Source: Flavobacterium ranwuense
GTDB taxonomy: Bacteria > Bacteroidota > Bacteroidia > Flavobacteriales > Flavobacteriaceae
DNA: 64,000 nt
Assembly: GCF_004349315.1 (NCBI RefSeq)
Contig: NZ_SMLH01000001.1
Location: 868,001 to 932,000, forward strand
Reading direction: 5' to 3'
The notes below the pieces were generated by a model. It was not told the origin of the DNA and did not search any database. It saw only the letters and a list, made by a program, of their open reading frames with translations. Made by a program: the position numbers and the translations under genes. This document shows positions 42,746-52,995 of this stretch, one piece after another (position 1 is the first letter of the stretch; each line of letters opens with the position of its first letter).

Positions 42746-43384
42746 ATGTATTATTTGTCAATTCCTTTATTTTTTCCTCCTGTTGTCCAAGCCAATGCTG
42801 ATGGTATTCTTGCCGTTGGAGGTGACTTGTCTCCGGAACGATTGCAACTTGCTTATAAAAGCGGCATTTTTCCGTGGTTTGAAGATGGAGAACCAATTAT
42901 GTGGTGGTCACCAAATCCCAGAATGGTTTTGTTTTTGGATGAATTGATTGTTTCAAAAAGCATGCGCAACATTCTCAATAGAAATATTTTTAAGGTTACG
43001 TTTAATCAGAATTTCAGGGACGTAATTTCAAACTGCCAAAACATAGAACGCGATGGTCAAAACGGCACTTGGATTACCAATGACATGATTGAAGCCTATT
43101 GTAAACTCCATAAATTAGGAGTTGCAAAATCGGTTGAAGTCTGGCAAGAGGATGAGTTGGTGGGCGGTTTGTATGGGATCGATTTAGGTCATGTTTTCTG
43201 TGGTGAAAGTATGTTTTCCAAAGTTTCAAATGCTTCAAAAGTGGCTTTTATTGCTTTGGTTAACCAATTAAAAAAGGCTAATTATAAACTGTTGGATTGC
43301 CAAGTTTATAATCCACATCTTGAAAGTTTAGGCTGTATGGAAATTGATAGAGAAGAATTTATGGAAATTTTGAAAAGCAAATAG
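42746..43384 (+). CDS. aat: leucyl/phenylalanyl-tRNA--protein transferase
   Basis: A 212-residue enzyme that adds Leu or Phe to proteins with basic N-termini and marks them for ClpAP (N-degron pathway). Signature segments are GILAVGGDLSPERLQLAYKSG, FPWFEDGEPIMWWSPNPRMV, VSVEVWQ-like (KSVEVWQEDELVGGLYGI) and CGESMFSKVSNASKVA. It converges with thiF and ends 2 bp before it. Confidence 0.95.
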   Translation: MYYLSIPLFFPPVVQANADGILAVGGDLSPERLQLAYKSGIFPWFEDGEPIMWWSPNPRMVLFLDELIVSKSMRNILNRNIFKVTFNQNFRDVISNCQNIERDGQNGTWITNDMIEAYCKLHKLGVAKSVEVWQEDELVGGLYGIDLGHVFCGESMFSKVSNASKVAFIALVNQLKKANYKLLDCQVYNPHLESLGCMEIDREEFMEILKSK

Positions 43385-43386
43385 TT

Positions 43387-44097
43387 CTAAAATTTCAATT
43401 TTGTAAAACGCCACTCTGAAGTATTAAAAAGTACCAATTCATTTTCTAAAGTTGGTAAATCCATAATCAGTTTCAGAGTTTCATGCGCCATCATTGTGCC
43501 AATAATCCCTGGAAGCGTACCCAATACTCCATTCAAATTGCAATTGGGGACATCTTTTGGATTCGGTGATTCTGGGAATAAGTCACGAAGATTTTTGCTT
43601 CCATTGTGATTGAAAACAGCCATTTGCCCTTCAAATTTTAAGATGCTGCCATAAACCAATGATTTCCCTAGTTTTACGCAAGTATCGTTTACCAGATAAC
43701 GAGTTTCAAAATTATCTGAACCATCAATAATGAGATCAAAATTCATGATGATTTGTACGGTATTTTCAACAGTTAATTTTTCTTCCAAAGCAATAATCTG
43801 AATCAACGGATTTAAAGTTTCTAAAACCGATTTTGCCGTAATTGCTTTTGATTGACCAATGTGTTCTTCCGTATATAAAATTTGGCGGTGCAGGTTGTGT
43901 AATTCTATTTTATCAAAATCAACAATTCCAATAGTTCCCACTCCAGCAGTTGTTAGATATTGTAAAATAGGACAACCCAGTCCACCTGCGCCAATCACCA
44001 AAACTTTGGCTTTTTTGAGTTTTTCTTGTCCTGAATCACCTATTTCCGGTAACATCATCTGGCGGTTGTAGCGTAAATAATCTTGAATAATGCTCAT
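43387..44097 (-). CDS. thiF: ThiF/HesA/MoeB-type adenylyltransferase
   Basis: A 236-residue E1-like enzyme that adenylates the C-terminal glycine of ThiS for sulfur transfer. Nucleotide site VLVIGAGGLGCPILQYL, then RQILYTEEHIGQSK. Zinc-binding cysteine pairs are mostly missing and there is no rhodanese domain. Position at the end of the thiamine operon decides ThiF over MoeB. The frame runs 14 codons further upstream through a TTTCAACTTT-type tandem repeat; MSIIQDYLRY is the family start. Confidence 0.88.
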   Translation of the reverse strand: MSIIQDYLRYNRQMMLPEIGDSGQEKLKKAKVLVIGAGGLGCPILQYLTTAGVGTIGIVDFDKIELHNLHRQILYTEEHIGQSKAITAKSVLETLNPLIQIIALEEKLTVENTVQIIMNFDLIIDGSDNFETRYLVNDTCVKLGKSLVYGSILKFEGQMAVFNHNGSKNLRDLFPESPNPKDVPNCNLNGVLGTLPGIIGTMMAHETLKLIMDLPTLENELVLFNTSEWRFTKLKF

Positions 44098-44183
44098 TTT
44101 TTTAGTCTTAAAGTTGAAAGTCATAAAGTTAAAAGTCAAAAGAAGATAAAAAAAGTAAGTTGAGTTCTTTCGACATTAAGACT

Positions 44184-45305
44184 TTATGACATTTGACTGT
44201 ATATTTTATCCCAATCCTTCCAAACGGGTTCGTATCCTTTATTTGCAATGATTTCTGCAATTTCGTGTGCCGAGCGCTCATCACTAATTTCAAATTGCTC
44301 CAAGGATTGCGGATCGACAACATAACCACCGGGATTGGTTTTTGAACCTGCACTCATGCTGGTAACTCCAATTGGGATTATATTATTTCTAAAAATTTCA
44401 TTTTCACGGGTGGAAATAGAAATCTCTAAATCTTCATTCCAAAGGCGGTAGGCACAAATAAGTTGCGTTAAATCTTTGTCGTCCATAATAAAGTTAGGCT
44501 CGATGATTCCTTCTGCGGGACGCAATCTCGGGAAAGAGACGGAATATTTGGTTTGCCAATAGGTTTTTTGCAAATAATCTAAATGCAAAGCGTTAAAAAA
44601 ACTATCGGTGCGCCAATCTTCCAATCCCAATAAAACACCCAATCCAATTTTATGAATACCCGCAGTTCCTATTCGATCAGGAGTTTTCAAACGAAAATCG
44701 AAATTTGATTTTTTACCTTTTGTGTGATACTTTTTATAAACCTCCTGATGATAGGTTTCCTGATATACCAAAACCGAAAAGACACCCGCTTTATGCAATT
44801 GCTTGTATTCTTCAGTAGATAGCGGTTGCACTTCGACTGAAATGGTAGAAAAATCATTTTTTATTTGGGCAATCGATTTTAGGAAATAATGAATGTTTAC
44901 CGTGTAATTGGCTTCGCCTGTTACCAATAAAACATGATCAAATCCTGCTTTTTTCAAGGCCTCTACCTCTAATGTGATTTCGCTTTCGTTGAGGGTTTTT
45001 CGTTTGATTTTATTGTCTAAACTAAAACCACAATAGGTACAAATATTTTGACATTCGTTACTCAAATACAAAGGCGCATACATCTGAATGGTTTTTCCAA
45101 AGCGTTTTTTGGTCAGTTCGTGACTCATCTGTGCCATTTGTTCCAAATACGTTTGAGCAGCCGGAGAAATCAATGCAAGGAAATCATCCAGGTTCCGTTT
45201 GCTTTTGGCCAATGCCCGTTCTACCTCTTGAGTTGTGGTTTGGTATATTTTGGACTGAATGGTGTCCCAATCATAGTTTTCAAAAACCGATTTAAATGTT
45301 TTCAT
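44184..45305 (-). CDS. thiH: 2-iminoacetate synthase (tyrosine lyase)
   Basis: Radical-SAM enzyme of 373 residues that makes dehydroglycine for the thiazole from tyrosine. Cluster ligands are C85, C89 and C92 (CQNICTYCG), with the ThiH-specific VQPLSTEEYKQLHKAG, VYQETYH and VSFPRLRPAEG. Use of ThiH rather than the oxygen-dependent ThiO fits oxygen-poor habitats or mixed lifestyles. It is downstream of thiG, separated by a 69-bp gap with a palindrome. Confidence 0.95.
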   Translation of the reverse strand: MKTFKSVFENYDWDTIQSKIYQTTTQEVERALAKSKRNLDDFLALISPAAQTYLEQMAQMSHELTKKRFGKTIQMYAPLYLSNECQNICTYCGFSLDNKIKRKTLNESEITLEVEALKKAGFDHVLLVTGEANYTVNIHYFLKSIAQIKNDFSTISVEVQPLSTEEYKQLHKAGVFSVLVYQETYHQEVYKKYHTKGKKSNFDFRLKTPDRIGTAGIHKIGLGVLLGLEDWRTDSFFNALHLDYLQKTYWQTKYSVSFPRLRPAEGIIEPNFIMDDKDLTQLICAYRLWNEDLEISISTRENEIFRNNIIPIGVTSMSAGSKTNPGGYVVDPQSLEQFEISDERSAHEIAEIIANKGYEPVWKDWDKIYSQMS

Positions 45306-45330
45306 TTAATTAGATTATTAATTAAGGAAC

Positions 45331-45357
45331 CCCTTCAAGGTTTAAAACCCTGAAGGG
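45331..45357. repeat. palindrome with GGTTT-AAAACC core between thiG and thiH
   Basis: CCCTTCAAGGTTT is followed by AAAACCCTGAAGGG, a near-perfect hairpin inside the operon, 25 bp before the thiH start on the minus strand. It could stabilise or attenuate the mRNA. Related palindromes lie at 47842-47874 and 42698-42735. Confidence 0.7.
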
Positions 45358-45374
45358 ATTGGGAATGTAGAGGT

Positions 45375-46145
45375 CTATTTATACAAAAACGCCGTCAGCG
45401 GACTTGAAGCCATCGCACGATTTACTTTTTGAGCCAATTGTGCTTCGTAGGCTTTTCGACCTGCAATAACGGCTTCTCTGAAAGCTTCTGCCATCAATAT
45501 TGGGTTTCCGGCAACAGCAATGGCTGTGTTTACCAAAACGGCATCAGCCCCAAGTTCCATCGCTTTGGCCGCGTCAGATGGTGCGCCAATTCCGGCATCT
45601 ATAATCACGGGAACTTTACTCTGTTCAATTATTATTTCTAAAAAATCGATGGTTTTTAATCCTTTATTACTTCCAATAGGGGAGCCCAAAGGCATGACAG
45701 CGGCTGTTCCTGCATCTTCCAGTCGTTTACATAAAACAGGATCCGCATGTATGTAGGGCAAAACGATAAATCCTAATTTGGCTAATGCTTCCGTAGCTTT
45801 TAAAGTTTCGATAGCATCGGGCATTAAATATTTTGGATCAGGATGGATCTCCAGTTTTAGCCAATTAGTTTCCAACGCTTCGCGGGCTAATTGTGCCGCA
45901 AAAATGGCTTCTTTGGCATTTCGTGCTCCGGAAGTATTGGGTAATAAATTAATTTGTGGATGTTTCAGATGTGCTAAAATGGCATCCGTTTCAGTTTCTA
46001 AATCGACACGTTTTAATGCTACAGTCACTAACTCGCTTCCCGAAGCTAAAATGGCTTCTTCCATCTGTTGATTGGAACCGAATTTTCCTGTGCCTAAAAA
46101 CAAGCGGGATTGAAAGGTTTTGTCTCCTATTTTAAATGGTAACAT
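45375..46145 (-). CDS. thiG: thiazole synthase
   Basis: TIM-barrel enzyme of 256 residues that builds thiazole phosphate from DXP, dehydroglycine and ThiS-thiocarboxylate. Begins [21 protein letters not shown] and has [56 protein letters not shown] and [20 protein letters not shown], with the Schiff-base lysine region intact. Its start overlaps thiE by 14 bp. Confidence 0.96.
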   Translation of the reverse strand: MLPFKIGDKTFQSRLFLGTGKFGSNQQMEEAILASGSELVTVALKRVDLETETDAILAHLKHPQINLLPNTSGARNAKEAIFAAQLAREALETNWLKLEIHPDPKYLMPDAIETLKATEALAKLGFIVLPYIHADPVLCKRLEDAGTAAVMPLGSPIGSNKGLKTIDFLEIIIEQSKVPVIIDAGIGAPSDAAKAMELGADAVLVNTAIAVAGNPILMAEAFREAVIAGRKAYEAQLAQKVNRAMASSPLTAFLYK

Positions 46146-46764
46146 ATAAATTGTCGTTAAGTTGCGTGATAAGTTGGGATGGTTTTTCGCTTTGTGTAAT
46201 CAAACCAGAAACGGCAATGCCATAAATTCCGGTTTCCATTAAGCTTTTGACATTTTCCAGTGTGATGCCTCCAATGGCATAAATGGGAATTTGAATCTTT
46301 TTCATTTTCATTTTTTCGATAATCGTGCGGTAGCCTTCAAGTCCTAAAATCGGACTTAAATTTTGTTTGGTAGTTGTAAATTGAAATGGACCCAGACCAA
46401 TATAATCACAATTTTCGGCTGTTTTTTGGAGCACATCATCAAAAGTATTTGCAGTTCCTCCAATGATTTTTGTTTTTCCTAAAAGTACTCGGGCTTCTGC
46501 AACATTCATATCACTCAAACCTAAATGGACTCCATCAGCATTCAATTGCTGTGCCAGATGGACATTGTCGTTGATGACAAAAACCGCTAAATATTCTTCG
46601 CATAAAAACTTCACGGCTTCCGCCAAAGCAAAAACTTCAAGAGCGTTTTGGTTTTTGAATCGCATTTGAATCCAATCACAACCATTGTCCAGTGCTTGAT
46701 GGATATTATACAATTGTTCTTCGACTGTGTTTCCCTGTGAGATGTATTGTAATTTGTTATACAT
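46132..46764 (-). CDS. thiE: thiamine-phosphate synthase
   Basis: A 210-residue enzyme that joins HMP-PP and thiazole phosphate to give TMP. Key segments are [44 protein letters not shown], and [12 protein letters not shown]. This copy has all the phosphate-binding parts of ThiE, so it is more likely the functional synthase than the gene at 47485. It overlaps thiD by 8 bp and thiG by 14 bp. Confidence 0.93.
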   Translation of the reverse strand: MYNKLQYISQGNTVEEQLYNIHQALDNGCDWIQMRFKNQNALEVFALAEAVKFLCEEYLAVFVINDNVHLAQQLNADGVHLGLSDMNVAEARVLLGKTKIIGGTANTFDDVLQKTAENCDYIGLGPFQFTTTKQNLSPILGLEGYRTIIEKMKMKKIQIPIYAIGGITLENVKSLMETGIYGIAVSGLITQSEKPSQLITQLNDNLYVTI

Positions 46765-47512
46765 AATGGTATCCTAATTTGGTTTGGTTAGATTGTAAGT
46801 AGGTTTCTATATAATTTTTGGCATTAATACAGGCAGTTTTCAGATGCTGTTCCAAAGCTAAATTGGCTGTAATGGCTGATGATAATACACAGCCGGAACC
46901 GTGTTTTTCGAATGTTAAAGCTTCTTTTGGCGTAAGCCTGAAAATTTTATTTCCTGTATATAGATAATCAACACCAAATTCGTCTGGATTATGGCCACCT
47001 TTTAGTAAAACGGCGCAATATTCCGAAAGGATTTCTGCAATTGTTTCTGCATTAATTTCTTCCGAAGACAGTTGTAAAATCTCATTGTAATTGGGTGTTA
47101 TCAAATCAATTTCCTTCAATATTTCAATCAAAAAAGCTTGATTTTTGATGTTTATAAAATCGAATTCGGTAGTGGATTTCAAAACGGTATCCCAGATGAT
47201 TTTTGTTTTTGGCGAAAGCCTTTTTACGGTATAAACAATTTCTTTTAAATAGTCCAAAGAAGGAACAATGCCAATTTTTACTGCTTTGATACTATAGTTC
47301 TTGAATAGCATTTGTATGGAACGCAAAACAAAATTTAAGTCGGTCCATTGCATTTCGTAGAACACATTTTCGGTTTGAATAGTATTACCAGTATTCACAG
47401 CAAAACCATACACACGATGTTGTTCAAATGTTTTTACATCCGCTAAAATTCCTGCACCTCCCGAGGAATCGAAACCGGCTATTGTTAAAACGAATGGGCG
47501 ATTTGTTGACAT
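46757..47512 (-). CDS. thiD: hydroxymethylpyrimidine/phosphomethylpyrimidine kinase
   Basis: Ribokinase-fold enzyme, 251 residues, that phosphorylates HMP and HMP-P. The N-terminus has VLTIAGFDSSGGAGILADVK, the C-terminal anion hole has KHGSGCVLSSAITANLA, and the lysine segment VLLKGGHN is present. The ATG at 47512 is chosen; the frame runs 12 codons further into the preceding gene. It overlaps the upstream ThiE-like gene by 28 bp. Confidence 0.94.
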   Translation of the reverse strand: MSTNRPFVLTIAGFDSSGGAGILADVKTFEQHRVYGFAVNTGNTIQTENVFYEMQWTDLNFVLRSIQMLFKNYSIKAVKIGIVPSLDYLKEIVYTVKRLSPKTKIIWDTVLKSTTEFDFINIKNQAFLIEILKEIDLITPNYNEILQLSSEEINAETIAEILSEYCAVLLKGGHNPDEFGVDYLYTGNKIFRLTPKEALTFEKHGSGCVLSSAITANLALEQHLKTACINAKNYIETYLQSNQTKLGYHYV

Positions 47513-48126
47513 ATTTTGAAATTTTCTATTGGGTTGTTGCTGTTCCAAATGGTTCCTAAAAGGGCTGCTTTGTCGAAACCATATTTCAATGTTTGCTGAA
47601 TGTTATCAGGGGAGATTCCGCCTAACGCCACCAGTTTTGTGGAGAAATTAGTTCTTTGTATTATCGCTTCGAAATGATTGGTTTTTGAAGCATAATTAGG
47701 TTTGGAAATACTATCGAAAACCGGACTTAAAAAAGCATATTCAAAAACATTATTCAAAGTATTAAAGTCTTCCATCGAATGAACCGAAGTTGATAGATGG
47801 AATCCCTTTTCTCTCAATTCATTAAAGATTTTATTTTCAGAAGACCTACTAGGTTTTGAAAACCTTGCAGGAGTATTTATCACTCCATTTCGCATTTTTT
47901 CAGTAAAATGAATTCGCTTGATTCCAAATTCTTCCGCCAAATGATGCTGACTATGTAAAACCAATTGACTTCTAAATTCCAATCCTATTTCCGATAAAAA
48001 CGCTTTCATTTCCGCTTCCGAAAAATCAGGTTTACGAACATGAAACAACATCAATCCTTCCGCAAAAAGCGAATGAATATCGTTGATTTCGTTTGGAACG
48101 GAAATAGGATTTGAAATAATAATCAT
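47485..48126 (-). CDS. second ThiE/TenI-like protein with an in-frame palindrome
   Basis: A 213-residue protein of the ThiE/TenI barrel family (LMLFHVRKPDFSE, LVLHSQHHLAEEFGIKRIHF, FLSPVFDSISKP, LVALGGISPDNI). The canonical ThiE pyrophosphate residues are partly changed, closer to TenI thiazole tautomerase, so that role is inferred. Residues about 85-95 (TPARFSKPSRS) are encoded by an imperfect palindromic repeat that appears inserted between strand and helix. Translation overlaps thiD, consistent with a live gene. Confidence 0.82.
   Translation of the reverse strand: MIIISNPISVPNEINDIHSLFAEGLMLFHVRKPDFSEAEMKAFLSEIGLEFRSQLVLHSQHHLAEEFGIKRIHFTEKMRNGVINTPARFSKPSRSSENKIFNELREKGFHLSTSVHSMEDFNTLNNVFEYAFLSPVFDSISKPNYASKTNHFEAIIQRTNFSTKLVALGGISPDNIQQTLKYGFDKAALLGTIWNSNNPIENFKICQQIAHSF
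47842..47874. repeat. AGGTTTT-AAAACCT palindrome inside the ThiE-like gene
   Basis: GACCTACTAGGTTTT then G then AAAACCTTGCAGGAGT: 12 of 16 arm positions pair. It resembles the intergenic palindromes at 45331-45357 and 3668-3703 but lies within an open reading frame without breaking it. Confidence 0.65.
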
Positions 48127-48181
48127 GGTTTAGGTAAACAGCATTTATTTTCGGTTTTGCAACTCATAACTCATAACTTTT

Positions 48182-50095
<1,914 letters not shown>

Positions 50096-50190
50096 TTAGT
50101 GAAGCGACCCCAAGGAAGCTTTGACTAAGACTATGTTTTATAGGATTGCAACTGCGGACTTGAAATGGATAGCCCGCCCGAGCAGCCAAA

Positions 50191-50397
50191 CTATCCTCCT
50201 TGGGTTGCAGAGATGATGAGAATATCGTCGGTTTCTTGTATAGGATAGGAATTCCAGTTGGATTTTGGAATAACGGTATTATTGATGGCTATGGCAATTC
50301 CGTTTTGTTTGATGGGAATTTCCAAGTCAAGAAGTGCCTGAACAGTAAGGCTGTCAGGGGCAAATTGTTTGGTTTGATTGTTGATTTTGAGCTCCAT
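50191..50397 (-). CDS. thiS: sulfur carrier protein ThiS
   Basis: A 68-residue ubiquitin-fold carrier ending in ISATQGG, the Gly-Gly tail that ThiF adenylates. It begins MELKINNQTKQFAPDSLTVQ. First gene after the TPP riboswitch and leader of the thiamine operon. Confidence 0.95.
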   Translation of the reverse strand: MELKINNQTKQFAPDSLTVQALLDLEIPIKQNGIAIAINNTVIPKSNWNSYPIQETDDILIISATQGG

Positions 50398-50420
50398 TCC
50401 TTTTTAAATTTAATTAATTT

Positions 50421-50447
50421 GTAGAGAGGCATGCAGTGCGTCTCTAC
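50421..50447. repeat. degenerate copy of the GTAGAGACGC palindrome
   Basis: GTAGAGAGGCATGCAGTGCG then TCTCTAC. It shares both ends with the perfect palindrome at 23358-23385, with a changed centre one base shorter. It lies between the TPP riboswitch and thiS, so it is transcribed in the operon leader. Confidence 0.7.
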
Positions 50448-50496
50448 TTTAGGAATGGCTACAGGAGTACATAAATGTACAAGGAAGTCATCTTAC

Positions 50497-50575
50497 TTTT
50501 CCCTACGCTAGTATGAACTAGATCAGGTTCAGAGGGTAATTCTCAGCCTACAATTTTGTAGACACCCCTAAAGTG
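50497..50575 (-). promoter_or_regulatory. TPP riboswitch upstream of thiS-thiC operon
   Basis: On the minus strand: TAGGGGTGTC, GGCTGAGAATTACCCTCTGA, ACCTGATCTAGTTCATAC and TAGGGAAAAGT, the complete THI element. A TATTTTTG -7 element lies just upstream (50588 to 50581). The operon of eight genes should be shut off when TPP is sufficient. Confidence 0.95.
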
Positions 50576-50670
50576 TGGAACAAAAATAGGATATTATTTA
50601 ATACGGATTCTTGAATTTTGAAAAAAAAACAAAACTTTAAGAACTTGTTTTGTTATTGGTTTTTAAAAAG

Positions 50671-51231
50671 TCACTGTTTTTTCCAGCAATCTGCTACGTG
50701 ATCGTCAACCATTCCAGTGGCTTGCATGTGCGCATAAACCACTGTAGAACCTACGAATTTAAACCCGCGTTTTTTCAAATCTTTACTGATAGCATCAGAA
50801 AGTGGTGTGGTTGCAGGAACTTCTTTTAAGGATTGTCGGTTGTTTTGAATGGGTTTTCCATCGGTAAATCCCCAAATGTATTTTGAAAAACTACCAAATT
50901 CCTCTTGTACTTTCATAAAGGCTACGGCATTCGAAACGGCAGCGCGAACCTTTAATTGATTGCGGATGATTCCAGCGTCTTGAAGTAATTCCTGAATTTT
51001 ATCTTCGGTATAAAGAGCCACCTTTTTATAGTCAAAATCATCAAAAGCTACTTTGAAGTTTTCTCTCTTTTTAAGGATTGTAATCCAACTTAGTCCTGCT
51101 TGGAAAGTTTCTAAGATTAAGAATTCAAATAATTTTTGATCCTCATAAACCGGAACTCCCCATTCTTCATCATGGTATTTCTCGTAAATATCAATACCAA
51201 CACACCATTTACATCTTGTTTTTTCTTCCAT
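50671..51231 (-). CDS. tag: DNA-3-methyladenine glycosylase I
   Basis: A 186-residue glycosylase for alkylated adenine. Signature segments are RCKWCVGIDIYEKYHDEEWG, FEFLILETFQAGLSWITILK and FVGSTVVYAHMQATGMVDDH; zinc ligands lie in the N-terminal CKWC and the C-terminal H/C residues. It is 3 bp after the VUT transporter gene and probably cotranscribed. Confidence 0.95.
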   Translation of the reverse strand: MEEKTRCKWCVGIDIYEKYHDEEWGVPVYEDQKLFEFLILETFQAGLSWITILKKRENFKVAFDDFDYKKVALYTEDKIQELLQDAGIIRNQLKVRAAVSNAVAFMKVQEEFGSFSKYIWGFTDGKPIQNNRQSLKEVPATTPLSDAISKDLKKRGFKFVGSTVVYAHMQATGMVDDHVADCWKKQ

Positions 51232-51234
51232 GAT

Positions 51235-51888
51235 TTATTCTGTTTCTTCTGATAAATATTTTTTTATAATGTAGTGTCCCAAGTAAATCAGGGGGGTCAA
51301 TAAAATGGCTATTCCTAATTTGAATGTATAACCCGTCAAAGCGGAAGTTATAAAAGTATCAAAGTTAATTTTTCCGGGCAACCAAAAAGCAATTCCAAGT
51401 ACAATAAAGGAATCGAATAATTGAGAAATTATAGTGGAACCCGTTGTTCTGAGCCATATTTTTTTATTTCCTGTTCGGTTTTTGAAATACCAAAAAATAG
51501 TTACATCAATCAATTGGGAGATTAAGAAGGCAATGATACTTCCGACAATAATCCACATACTTTGGCCAAAAACTGCAAAGAATTGGTCGTCATTTACCGG
51601 ACTTATTCCTTTTGCAGCGGGGATGCTTATGGCTAAGAATAAAAGTATAAAAGCGTAAGCTATTAAGCCAGCAGTAATTAAAGATAGTTTTTTTACTCCT
51701 TTTTCTCCAAAGTATTCATTGATTAAATCGGTTGTCAGGAAAACAATTGGCCAGGGCAAAATTCCGATGCTCATTACAAACGGACCTATTTGTATCAGTT
51801 TTCCACCAATTAATTCGGCAGTTACAGCATTGGTAATGAAGATGCCTGCGAGTATAACAAATACGAGCTCTTTTTTGGTTTTAAACAT
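51235..51888 (-). CDS. queuosine precursor transporter (VUT/YhhQ family)
   Basis: A 217-residue membrane protein with six or so spans and the family pattern ELIGGKLIQIGPFVMSIGIL, LPWPIVFLTTDLINEYFGEKG and WIIVGSIIAFLISQLIDVTI. Members import preQ0 or preQ1 for queuosine in tRNA. No queuosine synthesis genes are in the window. It leads the pair with tag. Confidence 0.88.
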   Translation of the reverse strand: MFKTKKELVFVILAGIFITNAVTAELIGGKLIQIGPFVMSIGILPWPIVFLTTDLINEYFGEKGVKKLSLITAGLIAYAFILLFLAISIPAAKGISPVNDDQFFAVFGQSMWIIVGSIIAFLISQLIDVTIFWYFKNRTGNKKIWLRTTGSTIISQLFDSFIVLGIAFWLPGKINFDTFITSALTGYTFKLGIAILLTPLIYLGHYIIKKYLSEETE

Positions 51889-52050
51889 AAATGATAATTA
51901 GTACTCAAATTTAGTATTTTATTTTGAAATTTATGTTTTATAAAACAGACAGTAGTTGATTAAAAAAAAATCCCATTCGAGTGAATGAGATTTTATATTT
52001 GTAATCAGAATTTAAAATAAATTTTGAATTCAGAAATTATTTTAGAATGA

Positions 52051-52875
52051 TTATCCTAAAGCAGCTCTTTTGAAACCTGTAACGATAAGGTCTTTATCTA
52101 AAGATTTTACATAATTGGCAACGCTTAATTTGTTGTCTTTGATGTAGTCTTGGTTTACTAAAGTGTTGTCTTTAAAGAAACGAGCTAATTTACCTTTAGC
52201 GATATTGTCTAACATTGCTTCAGCTTTTCCTTCTTGACGTAGGATGTCTTTAGCAATCTCGATTTCTTTAGCGATAGTTTCTGCATCAACACCTTCTTCG
52301 TTTAATGCAATTGGAGCCATAGCTGCAGCTTGCATAGATACGTTTCTTGAAACTTCATCAGCACCTTCAACATTTGCAGATAGCGCAACTAAAGTAGCGA
52401 TTTTGTTTCCAGAGTGGATGTAAGATCCGATGAAAGCACCTTCTAATTTTTCGAAAGTTCTGATTTCTAATTTTTCACCGATAACTCCTGTTTGCTCGAT
52501 TAATTTATCAGCAACAGTAATTCCGTTGAAATCAGCTGCTAAGAAATCTTCTTTAGTATTGAAATTCAATGCTAAATTAGCCATTTCAGTAGCCATTTTT
52601 ACAAAATTTTCATTCATCCCTACGAAGTCAGTCTCACAGTTCAATGTGATAACAACTCCAGCAGTTTTGTCAGCATTTACAACAGCAATTGCAGCGCCTT
52701 CAGTAGATTCTCTATCTGAACGGTTAGCAGCTACTTTTTGTCCTTTTTTACGTAAGTTTTCGATAGCTAAATCAAAATCTCCGTCTGCTTCAACCAAGGC
52801 TTTTTTGCAGTCCATCATACCTGCACCAGTGATTGTTCTTAATTTATTTACGTCTGCAGCAGTAATTGTTGCCAT
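52051..52875 (-). CDS. tsf: elongation factor Ts
   Basis: A 274-residue nucleotide exchange factor for EF-Tu. N-terminal UBA-like part KLRTITGAGMMDCKKALVEA, TDFVG core segment NCETDFVGMNE, and C-terminal segments typical of the short bacterial form. It follows rpsB after a 120-bp gap with an inverted repeat; order rplM-rpsI-rpsB-tsf is conserved in bacteria. Confidence 0.95.
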   Translation of the reverse strand: MATITAADVNKLRTITGAGMMDCKKALVEADGDFDLAIENLRKKGQKVAANRSDRESTEGAAIAVVNADKTAGVVITLNCETDFVGMNENFVKMATEMANLALNFNTKEDFLAADFNGITVADKLIEQTGVIGEKLEIRTFEKLEGAFIGSYIHSGNKIATLVALSANVEGADEVSRNVSMQAAAMAPIALNEEGVDAETIAKEIEIAKDILRQEGKAEAMLDNIAKGKLARFFKDNTLVNQDYIKDNKLSVANYVKSLDKDLIVTGFKRAALG

Positions 52876-52903
52876 GTTTTTTTAATTTAAAGATTAAAAA
52901 ATA

Positions 52904-52975
52904 GAAAGATTAAAGGATTAAAAAATAGCTTTCGTAAATTGTAAATTCACGAATCTTTTAATCTTTTAATCTTTC
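52904..52975 (-). repeat. inverted repeat between rpsB and tsf
   Basis: GAAAGATTAAAGGATTAAAA (52904-52923) and TTTTAATCTTTTAATCTTTC (52956-52975) pair over 20 bp with one mismatch, and the inner TTCGT/ACGAA adds a stem. In the mRNA it is a large hairpin that may adjust the tsf/rpsB ratio. Confidence 0.6.
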
Positions 52976-52995
52976 AATTATTAAATGTTTATGTT

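Noticed and set aside
43387..44097. MoeB (molybdopterin) instead of ThiF
   Set aside because: No molybdopterin genes are near, while seven thiamine genes are in the same run.
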